From Agromyces sp. NDB4Y10 (GTDB lineage: Bacteria > Actinomycetota > Actinomycetes > Actinomycetales > Microbacteriaceae): DNA of 51,498 bases. The translations under genes and the position numbers were made by a program. The DNA lies in assembly GCF_001620055.1 (NCBI RefSeq), contig NZ_LQGY01000006.1:1-51498 (forward strand), given 5' to 3'. Below, piece after piece: positions 7,938-16,402 of the stretch. Within the stretch, counting starts at the first letter, position 1. Every line of letters starts with the position of its first letter. The notes beneath the pieces are model-generated. The model saw nothing but the letters and a program-made list of their open reading frames with translations. It did not search any database and was not told the DNA's origin.

Positions 7938-8576
7938 TCAGTCGCCGAGCAGTTCCCGCATCTGCTCGATCTCGCCGGTCTGCGATTCGATGATCGACGC
8001 CGAGAGCTCGAGCGCCTCGGCGTTCTCCCCGGTCTGCTGGTGCTGCTCCGCCATGTCGATGGCGCCTTCGTGGTGCTCGATCATGCCCTCGAGGAACAAC
8101 CGCTCGCCGTCGGCGCCGTCGGCCGCCTCGATCTCGTCCATCTCCTGCTCCGTGAGCATGCCGTCCATGCCGCCGTGCGCGCCATGGCCGCCGTCCATCA
8201 TGCTCGGCATGCCCCATTCCTCGAGCCAGGCCTCCATCTGCTCGATCTCCGGCCCCTGGGCGGCCTTGATCTGCTCCGCGAGTTCCACCACCGCCGGGTC
8301 GACACCGTCCTTGGCCAGGATCAGGTCGCTCATCTCGATCGCCTGTTCGTGGTGCGGGATCATCATCTGCGCGAACATGACGTCACCGCGCGAGAAGTCG
8401 TCGCCCGATTGCGAGCTGCCGGGCATGCCGCCCATGCCGTCGCGGTCCCGATCGCGGTCGAGGTCGTTCGTCGCGATGACGCAGCCGCTGAGGCCGAGGG
8501 CGAGGGCGACCGCCGTGGCGGCGGCGAGGCGGCGGGCGCCCACGGCGCGGGCCGAGTACCGGGTGGACTGGCGCAT
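7938..8576 (-). CDS. DUF305 family copper-associated lipoprotein
   Basis: 212 residues. It begins with a lipoprotein signal peptide with lipobox 'LGLSGC' (Cys32 becomes lipidated), so it is anchored outside the membrane. Two copies of the DUF305 signature follow, 'MIPHHEQAIEMS' (about 72-83) and 'MIEHHEGAIDMAEQ' (about 163-176), with a Met/His/Gly-rich linker ('MMDGGHGAHGGMDGM') suited to copper binding. DUF305 proteins often neighbour copper-resistance genes; their biochemical role is unknown. The ATG follows a strong GGAGG, and a CsoR-like palindrome sits just upstream, tying it to the copper ATPase 2 kb away. Confidence 0.9.
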   Translation of the reverse strand: MRQSTRYSARAVGARRLAAATAVALALGLSGCVIATNDLDRDRDRDGMGGMPGSSQSGDDFSRGDVMFAQMMIPHHEQAIEMSDLILAKDGVDPAVVELAEQIKAAQGPEIEQMEAWLEEWGMPSMMDGGHGAHGGMDGMLTEQEMDEIEAADGADGERLFLEGMIEHHEGAIDMAEQHQQTGENAEALELSASIIESQTGEIEQMRELLGD

Positions 8577-8602
8577 GAGGGAACCTCCGAGGTCGCGTCC
8601 GA

Positions 8603-8616
8603 TACCCCTCAGGGTA
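8603..8616 (-). promoter_or_regulatory. CsoR-like operator upstream of the DUF305 gene
   Basis: An inverted repeat TACCC-CTCA-GGGTA (8603-8616) lies 26 bases before the DUF305 start codon. Its arms and flanks (ATACCCC...) match the palindrome in front of the copper ATPase at 3861-3877, though it is less perfect and lacks an obvious -35. Control by the same copper repressor is inference. Confidence 0.65.
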
Positions 8617-8654
8617 CTCCCTCGCGAGCCTCGCCGGCCCGACAGACCTCGGGG

Positions 8655-11600
8655 CTACTGGCGCACGTCGACGGATGCCGCGGCATCCGTCGCCTCGGCC
8701 TGTCGCGCCGCACGCCGCGCGCGCCGTCGCTCGCGGGACCCCTCGACGAGGTCGTACAGCGCGGGCAGCACGAGCAGCGTGAGCACCGTCGACGACAGCA
8801 GTCCGCCGATCACGACGAGCGCGAGCGGCTGCGAGATGAACCCGCCGCTGCCCGTGATGCCGAGCGCGAGCGGCATGAGCGCGAAGATCGTCGCGAGCGC
8901 CGTCATGAGGATCGGCCGCAGTCGCCGCGAGGCGCCGTGGAGCAGCGCGTCGCGGACGGTCATGCCGCGGTCGCGGTACTGGTTCACGAGGTCGATGAGC
9001 ACGATCGCGTTCGTCACCACGATGCCGATGAGCATGAGCACGCCGACCAGCGACGCGACCCCGAGCGGGATCCCCGTCACGACCTGCAGCAGGATCGCCC
9101 CCGTCGCGGCGAACGGCACCGAGACGAGCAGCAGCAGCGGCTGCAGCAGCGACCGGAACGTGGCCACCATGACGATGTAGACGATGAGGATCGCGGCGAG
9201 GAGGGCGAGTCCGAGCTGGGAGAACGACTCCTGCTGGTCGGCCGTGACGCCGCCGATGGACGCCGAGGTGCCGTCGGGCAGGTCGACCGCATCGACCGCG
9301 GCCTGCACCTCGGCGCTCGCGGTGCCGAGGTCGTCGCCGTCGGGCGTGGCCGCGACGGTCGCGCTGCGCAGCCCCTTCACGGTCGTCACGGAGGCCGGAC
9401 CTTCGGCCTGCTCCACGGTCGCGAGCGAGTCGAGCCGGACCGTGCCGGTCGGCGTCGGCACCGGCAGGGCCGAGAGCGCCTCGACCGTCGTCGGCGGTTC
9501 CTCCGCCGCGAGGTAGATGGTGAGGGTCTGCTCCTCGATCACGATCGACCCCGCCGCCTGCGGCTGCATCGACGCCGAGACGATGCCGCTGAGCGCCGCC
9601 TCCGAGTAACCCGCCTCGGCCGCCGCCGCGCGGTCGACCGAGACCGCGATGTACGGCTGCGACGCCTCGAGGTTCGAGGTGACCTGGGTGAGCGAATCGA
9701 GGCCCGCGAGCTCGTCGACCACGGCCTGCGTCGCGTCCCGCAGGTCCTCCTGGTTCGACGCGGTGATGTCGACCTCGATGTCGCTCGAGGCGCCGAACCC
9801 GCTCTGCACGGCGAGCGTGATCTCGCCGACGTCGTCGAGCTCCTCGAGTTCGGCGCGCACCTCGGCCTGCAGGGCGGCCTGGTCGGCACCCTCGTCGGTG
9901 GTGACGTTGTAGGCGATGGTGTTGCCGCTGCCGCCGAACGCGGCGAGCGCCCCGCCGCCGGTCGACGTGCCGATCGAGGTCTGCACGGTCTCGACGCCCT
10001 CGACGCCGCGGATGGCCTCCTCGACCGGCTCGGACGCGCTGGCGAGGAATTCCAGACTCGAGCCCACCGGCAGCTCCTGGGTCACCCGGAAGGTGTTCTG
10101 GCCGCTGTCGCCGAGGAAGTTCGTCTTCATGAACGGCGCGAGCGCGACGGTCCCGGCGAGCACGAACACCGCGGCGATGATCGTGATGGCCGAGTGCCGC
10201 AGGGTCCACCCGAGCACCGGCAGGTAGCCTTTCTGCAGTCGCGACGGGTGCTCCAGCTCGTCGACCGCGCCGGCGCGCGGGGGTGCAGCGGATGCCGCGG
10301 GGCCGGCCGCCGCCGCGCCGGCCTTCGGCCGCAGCCCGGTGCCGCCGTCGGCGTCGCGGAGCTCGGGCGCGAGCCACACGTCGTCGACGAACGCGGCCGC
10401 GGCTGCGGCATCCGCTTCGGTCTGGCCCTTGGCGGGCTTGGCCGGCTTGAGGAACCAGTACGCGAGCACCGGCACGATCGTGAGCGACACGAGCAGCGAC
10501 GCGAGCAGCGCGATGGTGACCGTCAGCGAGAACGGACGGAACAGCTCGCCCGTGACGCCCTCGACGAGCGCGATCGGCAGGAACACCGCGACGGTCGTGA
10601 TCGTGGAGGCCGTGATCGCGCCCGCGACCTCGCGGACGGCGTGGATGATCGTCGACGCCTTGTCGACGCCCGCGACGTAGTGCCGCTTGATGTTCTCGAT
10701 GACGACGATCGAGTCGTCGACGACGCGTCCGATGGAGATGGTCAACGCGCCGAGCGTGAGGATGTTCAGCGTGTAGTCGGCCGCCTGGAGGCCGATGAAC
10801 GTGATGAGCACCGACGTCGGGATCGAGATCGCGGTGACGAGCGTGGCCCGCACCGACAGCAGGAACACGAGGATCACGAGGACCGCGAACACGAGGCCGA
10901 GGGTGCCCTCGACCGCGAGCGTCTCGATGGAGCGTTCGATGTACGGCGCTTGGTCGAACACGACCGTGAACTCGGCGCCGGGATTGGTGGTGTCGAGCGC
11001 GGCCTGCAGGTCGGGCAACGCCGCCGCGATCGCGTTCGAGACCTCGACCGTGTTCGCCGAGGGCAGCTTGGTGATCGAGATGGCGAGCGCGGGCGCGCCG
11101 TTCACGCGCGAGATGCTCGCCTGCGGGTTGGCCGTGAGCTCGACGGACGCCACGTCGCCGATGGTCAACGCGACGGGCACGGCGACCGTGCCCGTGTCGG
11201 CGTCGACGCCGGGGACGCCCTCCACGCCCGGGAAGGCGCCGTCGCCTTCGCCCTCGGGGAACTCCGGAGCCGGCTGCTGCTCGGTCGCGCCGAGCAGCGG
11301 GAGCGCGGCGACCTCCTCGACGCTGCCGAGCCGCGTGCCCGCCTGCACCGCGAACGTCGAGTCGCCCTCGGTGATCTGGCCGGCGGGCAGGAGGACGCCG
11401 CTCTGGGCGAGCGCGTCGCGGATGGCCTGCGTCGTGAGCCCGTACTGCGCGAGCGCCGCGGGATCCGGCGTGATGACGACCCGTCGTCCCTGGTCGCCGA
11501 CGAGGGTCGCCTCGCGCACCCCGTCGATGTCGCGGAGCTCGGGCAGCGTCGTGCGGGTGATCTCGTCGGAGAGGGTCGACGGATCGTCGGCCCCGGTGAC

Positions 11601-12026
11601 GGCCACGGCGGTGACGGGCAGGTCGTCGAAGCTGAACGCGATGACCTGCGGATCGACGTCGTCGGGCAGTTGCGGCGCGATCCGGTTCACCGCCGAGAGC
11701 AGCTTCTGCTCGGCGAAGGCGAGGTCGGTCCCGAAGGTGAAGCTCGCGACCACGCGGGAGACGCCCGTCGAACTCGTCGTCGACGTGGAGTCGAGGCCGC
11801 TGATGCCCTGGATCGCCGTCTCGATCGGCGTGGAGACGTCGGCATTCACGACATCCGGCGACGCCCCCGGGTACGCGGTGATGATGCTGAGCTGCGGCAG
11901 CTGGATCGACGGCGCCAGTTCCTGCTTCAGGTTCGTGAGCGCGATGCCCCCGAAGATCGCGACCACGATCGTGACGAGCGCGATGAGGGCGCGGTTTCGC
12001 ATGCTGAGCTTCGCGAGCAGGGACAT
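8655..12026 (-). CDS. Efflux RND transporter permease (AcrB/HAE1-SwrC type)
   Basis: 1,123 residues, normal for an RND pump. A first membrane helix at about residues 12-32 is followed by a large extracytoplasmic loop, the proton-relay segment 'IGRVVDDSIVVIENIKR' in the central helix bundle, a second large loop, and the conserved 'MLIGIVVTNAIVLIDLVN' near the C-terminus. It should use the proton gradient to export hydrophobic compounds, lipids or drugs. No membrane-fusion partner or outer-membrane channel is encoded nearby, as is usual in Gram-positives with SwrC-like pumps. The ATG at 12026 was chosen because 'MSLLAKLSMRNRAL' starts the family homology and GAGAAT lies seven bases upstream. 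The C-terminus is a charged tail. Confidence 0.92.
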   Translation of the reverse strand: MSLLAKLSMRNRALIALVTIVVAIFGGIALTNLKQELAPSIQLPQLSIITAYPGASPDVVNADVSTPIETAIQGISGLDSTSTTSSTGVSRVVASFTFGTDLAFAEQKLLSAVNRIAPQLPDDVDPQVIAFSFDDLPVTAVAVTGADDPSTLSDEITRTTLPELRDIDGVREATLVGDQGRRVVITPDPAALAQYGLTTQAIRDALAQSGVLLPAGQITEGDSTFAVQAGTRLGSVEEVAALPLLGATEQQPAPEFPEGEGDGAFPGVEGVPGVDADTGTVAVPVALTIGDVASVELTANPQASISRVNGAPALAISITKLPSANTVEVSNAIAAALPDLQAALDTTNPGAEFTVVFDQAPYIERSIETLAVEGTLGLVFAVLVILVFLLSVRATLVTAISIPTSVLITFIGLQAADYTLNILTLGALTISIGRVVDDSIVVIENIKRHYVAGVDKASTIIHAVREVAGAITASTITTVAVFLPIALVEGVTGELFRPFSLTVTIALLASLLVSLTIVPVLAYWFLKPAKPAKGQTEADAAAAAAFVDDVWLAPELRDADGGTGLRPKAGAAAAGPAASAAPPRAGAVDELEHPSRLQKGYLPVLGWTLRHSAITIIAAVFVLAGTVALAPFMKTNFLGDSGQNTFRVTQELPVGSSLEFLASASEPVEEAIRGVEGVETVQTSIGTSTGGGALAAFGGSGNTIAYNVTTDEGADQAALQAEVRAELEELDDVGEITLAVQSGFGASSDIEVDITASNQEDLRDATQAVVDELAGLDSLTQVTSNLEASQPYIAVSVDRAAAAEAGYSEAALSGIVSASMQPQAAGSIVIEEQTLTIYLAAEEPPTTVEALSALPVPTPTGTVRLDSLATVEQAEGPASVTTVKGLRSATVAATPDGDDLGTASAEVQAAVDAVDLPDGTSASIGGVTADQQESFSQLGLALLAAILIVYIVMVATFRSLLQPLLLLVSVPFAATGAILLQVVTGIPLGVASLVGVLMLIGIVVTNAIVLIDLVNQYRDRGMTVRDALLHGASRRLRPILMTALATIFALMPLALGITGSGGFISQPLALVVIGGLLSSTVLTLLVLPALYDLVEGSRERRRARRAARQAEATDAAASVDVRQ

Positions 12027-12154
12027 GGTGTCGATTCTCGCAGCGGGTGAGGGGCCCGGAAGTCCTCCGAAAGTGGGATTCCATCGCCGGAGGGGGTGGA
12101 ATCCCATCCGAATGGACGGTAACCTCCGAATCACGTATGACCAGGGGGTGGCGC

Positions 12155-13195
12155 ATGCGAACGGCGATCGCGGTGAACCGCACGCCACTGCTGCGCGCCG
12201 CGCTCCTCGGTTCGGGCCTCGCGGCCGCATGGGTCGTCGTGAGCCTCGCCGCCGGCCCGTCGAGCGCATCGGCCGAGGAGGACCCCAAGGGGGTCCTCGG
12301 AACCGTCGGCTCGGTGGTCGGCACCGTCGGCGGCACCGTCGACACCGTGGTCGACGAGGTGGTCGACCCGGTCGTCACCTCGGTCACCGCGCCCGTCACC
12401 ACGACCGTCGAGGCCGTCCAGCCGGTCGCTCCGGCGCCCGCGCAACCGGTGGTCGAGGCGGTTCCGGTCGTCGTCGACACGGTGACGGATGCCGCATCCG
12501 GCGCCGTCGACGACGTGGATGCCGTGGCCTCCGAGACGGTCGCCGAGGTCGCCGGAACCGTGGGCGACGTCGCGGGCTCGAGCCCGGTCGGCTCGCTCGT
12601 CGACACGTTGGACACCACGGTCGGGCTGCTGCCGATCGTCGGGCCGGTGCTCGACGACGCCCCCCTCGACGGGCTCCTGGGCCCGGTCGCGGGCGGAGTC
12701 GACGACGCGCTCGGCACGGTCGTGGGTCGCTTCGGCCCGCTGCCCGACGGCGGCGTGCTCCCCTCGCTTCCCGACCTCGGCATCGCGCCCGGGTCGACGG
12801 AGGCCGTCGTGCCGCTCCCGGTGGAGACCGGCGGTGCGGTGCTCGTCGTTGCGGAGTCGAGCGTCGGCGCCCAGTCCGGCGCACCGCCGGGCGACGACTC
12901 GGCGACTCCTGCGGCGGCCCTCACCTCCGACTCCGGTCCGCCGGGCACCGCACCGCCGCTCGGCGCGCTCGCGCCGGCCCCCGGTCTCGCCGGGGGCGCC
13001 GCCGACGCGCCGTTGGGCGCCGGCACGCCCGCGGGCGGCTCGACCTCCGGTTCGGCAGGATCCGGCGGCATCGCCGGCTCCGACGCGGCCTCGGCCGCCC
13101 ACGATCTCGACGCCATGGCGTCCCTGGTGCTCCACGCGGTCGACGACGCGCTGCCGTCGTCGCCGATCTACGACACCGACACCACCCCTGACTGA
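12155..13195 (+). CDS. Secreted low-complexity Val/Gly/Asp-rich protein, unknown function
   Basis: 346 residues. A signal peptide is visible: basic start 'MRTAIAVNRTPLLR', hydrophobic core 'AALLGSGLAAAWVVVSLAA', cleavage likely after 'SSASA'. The mature protein opens with repetitive 'GTVGxVVGTVGGTV' and 'VDxVVDPVVTSVTAPV' segments, then becomes Pro/Gly/Ala-rich. There is no Cys, no C-terminal membrane anchor and no sortase motif. The ATG at 12155 follows CAGGGGG; an alternative ATG at 12137 adds six residues. It lies 89 bp upstream of the chaplin-like gene in the same direction, so both may build the same surface layer. I do not recognise a family. Confidence 0.7.
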   Translation: MRTAIAVNRTPLLRAALLGSGLAAAWVVVSLAAGPSSASAEEDPKGVLGTVGSVVGTVGGTVDTVVDEVVDPVVTSVTAPVTTTVEAVQPVAPAPAQPVVEAVPVVVDTVTDAASGAVDDVDAVASETVAEVAGTVGDVAGSSPVGSLVDTLDTTVGLLPIVGPVLDDAPLDGLLGPVAGGVDDALGTVVGRFGPLPDGGVLPSLPDLGIAPGSTEAVVPLPVETGGAVLVVAESSVGAQSGAPPGDDSATPAAALTSDSGPPGTAPPLGALAPAPGLAGGAADAPLGAGTPAGGSTSGSAGSGGIAGSDAASAAHDLDAMASLVLHAVDDALPSSPIYDTDTTPD

Positions 13196-13284
13196 CGGGT
13201 GCCGTTCCGCCGCTCCGCCGGCGGAAGACGGTCGCCGCTGCCATCCGGCAGCGCGCACACCCAACCAGTTCAGGAGTAGGAATC

Positions 13285-14844
13285 ATGAAGCGATACGTTT
13301 CGAGGGCGCTGTACGCGACCCTCTTCACCGGGGGGCTCATGCTCCTCGGAGCGGGCGTGGCCCACGCCTCGGAGACGACCGGCGAGGACGGCATCGCCTC
13401 CGGCACGCAGGCCGGGATCGCCGTCGAGCTGCCCGTCACCATCGGCGGCAACGCGATCTCGGTGGCCGGCGACTCGACGTCGTCGGACGCCTCGACGGGC
13501 GCATCCGCGGGTGACGCCGGCTCCGGCGGATCCCAGCCCGTGGCCGTGACCTCCGGTGAGGACGGCGTCGGGTCCGGCAGCCAGGCGATCGTCGAGGTGG
13601 CCGCGCCGGTGACCGTGAGCGGCAACGCCGTCTCGGTCGCGGGCGACTCCTCGTCGAGCGGTGCGAGCACCGAGACCTCGTCGAGCGGCGGTTCGGGCGG
13701 CACGGATGCCACCACCAGCGGTGATGGCTCTGCCGCCGGCGGAACGCAGGGCGTCGCCGACGTCGCGGCACCCGTCACGGTCGGCGGCAACGCGATCTCC
13801 GTGATCGGCGACTCGTCGTCGGAGGGCGCCGAGACCGGCACCACCACCGGCACGGGCACCGGATCCGGCTCGGACGCCGGCACCAACGGTGAGGACTCGG
13901 TCCTCGGCGGCACCCAGATCGTGCCCGGCGCCACCGCGCCGGTCACCGTCGGCGGCAACGCCATCTCCGTCCTCGGCGACTCCTCCTCGGAGGGCGCCGG
14001 CACCGCGGTCCAGCCCGGCGCGGGCACCGGATCCGGCTCGGACGCCGGCACCAACGGTGAGGACTCGGTCCTCGGCGGCACCCAGATCGTGCCCGGCGCC
14101 ACCGCGCCGGTCACCGTCGGCGGCAACGCCATCTCCGTCCTCGGCGACTCCTCCTCGGAGGGCGCCGGCACCGCGGTCCAGCCCGGCGCGGGCACCGGAT
14201 CCGGCTCGGACGCCGGTACCAACGGTGAGGACTCGGTCCTCGGCGGCACCCAGATCGTGCCCGGCGCCACCGCGCCGGTCACCGTCGGCGGCAACGCCAT
14301 CTCCGTCCTCGGCGACTCCTCCTCGGAGGGCGCCGACACCGCCGTCCAGCCCGGCACGGGCACCGGCAACGGCGCGGGCACCAACGGTGAGGACTCCATC
14401 CTCGGCGGCACCCAGATCGTGCCCGGCGTCTCGCTCCCGATCACGGTCGGCGGCAACGCCGTCTCCGTGATCGGCGACTCGTCGACCGGCGGCTCGAGCA
14501 CGGACGTGACCCCGGGAACGCCGGGAACGCCGGGAACCCCCGGCACCCCTGGCACCCCGGGAACCCCCGGCACGCCTGGAACCCCCGGAACCCCCGGTAC
14601 GCCTGGAACCCCCGGTACTCCGGGAACCCCCGGCACGCCCGGTGAGGGTGGCGCCGCACTTCCGGGCGCCGCGCCGTCGAGCGTCATGACGTCGGGCACC
14701 GTTGCGGCGGGCATGACCACCGCACCCTCGGCCCTCGCGTCCACCGGCGCGGAGACCGGCGGGCTCGGACTCGCGGCGCTCCTGCTGGTCCTCGCCGGCA
14801 TGCTCCTCGTGGGCTACCGGCGCATGGCGGCGGCACGGGACTGA
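13285..14844 (+). CDS. Chaplin-like repeat surface protein with collagen-like tract and LAXTG anchor
   Basis: 519 residues. The signal peptide (about 1-28) ends at 'GVAHA'. Seven modules follow, each centred on 'PVTVGGNAISVxGDS', resembling the chaplin core 'VPVNVCGNTVxVVG' but without Cys. Three central modules are near-identical 56-residue repeats. Next comes a tract of 14 Pro-Gly-Thr triplets (collagen-like). The C-terminus is a cell-wall sorting signal: 'LASTGAE', a hydrophobic helix 'GLAALLLVLAGMLLVGY', then 'RRMAAARD'. LAXTG is the class E sortase motif used by long chaplins. The likely role is a surface fibre or hydrophobic coat. The ATG follows a clear AGGAG. No sortase gene is in the window. 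Confidence 0.85.
   Translation: MKRYVSRALYATLFTGGLMLLGAGVAHASETTGEDGIASGTQAGIAVELPVTIGGNAISVAGDSTSSDASTGASAGDAGSGGSQPVAVTSGEDGVGSGSQAIVEVAAPVTVSGNAVSVAGDSSSSGASTETSSSGGSGGTDATTSGDGSAAGGTQGVADVAAPVTVGGNAISVIGDSSSEGAETGTTTGTGTGSGSDAGTNGEDSVLGGTQIVPGATAPVTVGGNAISVLGDSSSEGAGTAVQPGAGTGSGSDAGTNGEDSVLGGTQIVPGATAPVTVGGNAISVLGDSSSEGAGTAVQPGAGTGSGSDAGTNGEDSVLGGTQIVPGATAPVTVGGNAISVLGDSSSEGADTAVQPGTGTGNGAGTNGEDSILGGTQIVPGVSLPITVGGNAVSVIGDSSTGGSSTDVTPGTPGTPGTPGTPGTPGTPGTPGTPGTPGTPGTPGTPGTPGTPGEGGAALPGAAPSSVMTSGTVAAGMTTAPSALASTGAETGGLGLAALLLVLAGMLLVGYRRMAAARD
13861..14364 (+). repeat. Three tandem 168-bp repeats inside the chaplin-like gene
   Basis: Copies start at 13861, 14029 and 14197, each with GGATCCGGCTCGGACGCCGG or a one-base variant, giving an exact 168-bp period (56 codons). 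The first two copies are almost identical; the third diverges at its end (GACACCGCC instead of GGCACCGCG). Near-identity at third codon positions implies recent duplication or gene conversion. Copy number can change without a frameshift. Confidence 0.95.
14512..14643 (+). repeat. Pro-Gly-Thr (collagen-like) triplet tract, 9-bp units
   Basis: Fourteen consecutive PGT codon triplets followed by PG. The 9-bp units alternate between CCGGGAACC and CCCGGCACC-type versions, so the tract is also rich in short inverted repeats at DNA level. The change between synonymous forms looks like repeated slippage and drift. The repeat lies between the chaplin-like modules and the sorting signal, where it could act as a stiff stalk. 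Confidence 0.95.
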
Positions 14845-14860
14845 TCGGGTGACACGCCCT

Positions 14861-14900
14861 CGGCCGGGCAGGTACGGCGAACCCGCCGCCTGCCCGGCCG
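14861..14900. terminator. Bidirectional terminator hairpin between converging genes
   Basis: Perfect 12-bp arms CGGCCGGGCAGG (14861-14872) and CCTGCCCGGCCG (14889-14900) with a 16-base loop. It lies between the ends of the chaplin-like gene and the MocR gene. No T-tract follows, as is usual in G+C-rich actinobacteria. Confidence 0.75.
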
Positions 14901-14939
14901 TCGGGCTGCCCGCGAGGCGCCCGGTGCGACCCGGGCGAG

Positions 14940-16382
14940 TCAGACGACCGCGGCGAGCACGCTCTGGTCGGGCACGGGCGTGCGGGCGAGCGAGCCCCAC
15001 GCCCGCGCGAGCGCCTGCACCGCGGCATCCGTCACCTCGGGCGGGTAGCAGATCGGCAACCGCAGGAAGCGCTCGAAGGCGCCGTCGATGCCGAACCTCG
15101 GCCCCGCAGCGACGATGAGCCCTTCGGTGCGGGCGGCGAGCGCGAGCTGGGAGCTGACGGGGGCTCCGAGGCCGACCCAGGTGACGATGCCGCCGTCGAC
15201 GTGCGGCACGTGCCAGCCGGGGAACGCGTCGGCGAGGAGGGACTCGAGGTGCTCCCGCCCGGCGCGCAACTGCTCCCGGCGGAGCTCGAGGATGTCGTCC
15301 ATCCGTCCGAGCAGGCGCGCCACGATGAGCTGTTCGAGGATGGGCGTGCCGAGGTCGCCCGGCGAACGCACCGCGAGCAGGCGACGGATCAGCGGCCGGT
15401 CGGCGCGGATCCATCCCACGCGGATGCCGCCCCAGACCGTCTTGCCGACCGAGCCGACCATGACGGCGTTGCCGTACGCGGCCAGCGGCAGCGGGTGCTC
15501 GGCACGGTCGATGTCGAGCTCGGCGGTCGTCTCATCGGCCACGACGACGGTGCCCTGGCGCGCTGCGGCGTCGAGCACGCGCTCCCGCGCCTCGGCGCTC
15601 AGCGATCGGCCCGTCGGGTTCTGGAAGTCGGGCATGAGGTACGCCGCGACCGGGTTGGCGTGACGGATGGCGCGCACGAGGTCGTCGGCCTCGTCGACCG
15701 GACCGAATCCCTCCGGGCCGACGTCGTGCGGGGCGACGGCGACCGGCACCAGCCGGGCACCGGACCCGCGCAGCGCCTCGTACGCGTGCGGGTAGGTGGG
15801 CGCTTCGATGAGCGCGCGGTCACCGCGCCCGACGAGCGCCCGCGACAGCAACGCGATGGCGTGCTGCGCGCCGATCGTGACCATGATCTGCTCGGGGCTC
15901 GTCGGCAGGCCCCGCGCCGTGTAGCGGTCGGCGATCGCGACCCGCAGCGCGGGCACGCCGATCGGGTCGAAGCCGGGGTCGCCGAGGTGCGCGGGCAGCT
16001 CGTCGACGGCCTCGCGCGCGACATCCGCGAGCCAGGGCAGCGCGGGCGGCGCCGCCTTCGAGAAGTCGACGTAGTCGGCGGCCGGCGGTGCCGGCAGGAC
16101 CGCCGGCGCGCCGGGCAGCCGCGCCACGCTGCCGGAGCCTCGCACGCTGTGCAGCAGGTGCTGCTCGCGCAGTTCGCGGTACGCCGCGGTGACGGTCGTG
16201 CGGCTGAGGCCCAGCCGCTCGGCGAGGTCGCGCTCGGCGGGGAGCCGCGTGCCGACGGGGATCCGCCCGTCGAGCACCAGCAGTCTGATGCGATCGGCGA
16301 GGGCGCGGTAGGCGCTGCCGCCGCTCGAGCGCCAGTCGCCGAGGAGGGTGTCGAGCGCGCGAGCGCTCAGGGTGGCATCCAT
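14940..16382 (-). CDS. MocR family regulator (GntR winged helix fused to class-I aminotransferase fold)
   Basis: 480 residues. The winged-helix domain (about 20-90) includes 'GTRLPAERDLAERLGLSRTT'. The aminotransferase-like domain covers about 110-470 and contains the PLP lysine region 'MVGSVGKTVWGGIRVGWI', 'DFQNPTGRSLS' and 'VVADETTAELD'. MocR proteins use PLP as a sensor (PdxR, GabR) rather than for catalysis. The gene is divergent from a YczE-type membrane protein, a pairing known from Bacillus and actinobacteria, with three ATTGG/CCAAT half-sites in the 59-bp gap. The likely target is the membrane gene and itself. Confidence 0.9.
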   Translation of the reverse strand: MDATLSARALDTLLGDWRSSGGSAYRALADRIRLLVLDGRIPVGTRLPAERDLAERLGLSRTTVTAAYRELREQHLLHSVRGSGSVARLPGAPAVLPAPPAADYVDFSKAAPPALPWLADVAREAVDELPAHLGDPGFDPIGVPALRVAIADRYTARGLPTSPEQIMVTIGAQHAIALLSRALVGRGDRALIEAPTYPHAYEALRGSGARLVPVAVAPHDVGPEGFGPVDEADDLVRAIRHANPVAAYLMPDFQNPTGRSLSAEARERVLDAAARQGTVVVADETTAELDIDRAEHPLPLAAYGNAVMVGSVGKTVWGGIRVGWIRADRPLIRRLLAVRSPGDLGTPILEQLIVARLLGRMDDILELRREQLRAGREHLESLLADAFPGWHVPHVDGGIVTWVGLGAPVSSQLALAARTEGLIVAAGPRFGIDGAFERFLRLPICYPPEVTDAAVQALARAWGSLARTPVPDQSVLAAVV

Positions 16383-16402
16383 GGTGAAGCCACCATAGGC
16401 GA

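Noticed and set aside
7932..12050. Very long open frames opposite the RND pump and flanking genes (for example plus strand 7932-12050, minus strand 8383-13116)
   Set aside because: They are Arg/Ala/His-rich shadows created by high G+C codon use. The RND frame has motifs and a normal length; the shadows have none.
13861..14643. Possible CRISPR-like repeat array
   Set aside because: The repeats are 168 bp or 9 bp, contiguous, in frame and translated into protein modules. There are no spacers and no cas genes.
13285..14844. Surface protein as a true collagen
   Set aside because: The PGT tract is Gly-X-Y-like but only 14 triplets long, and most of the protein is beta-rich modules. 'Collagen-like stalk' is as far as the sequence allows.
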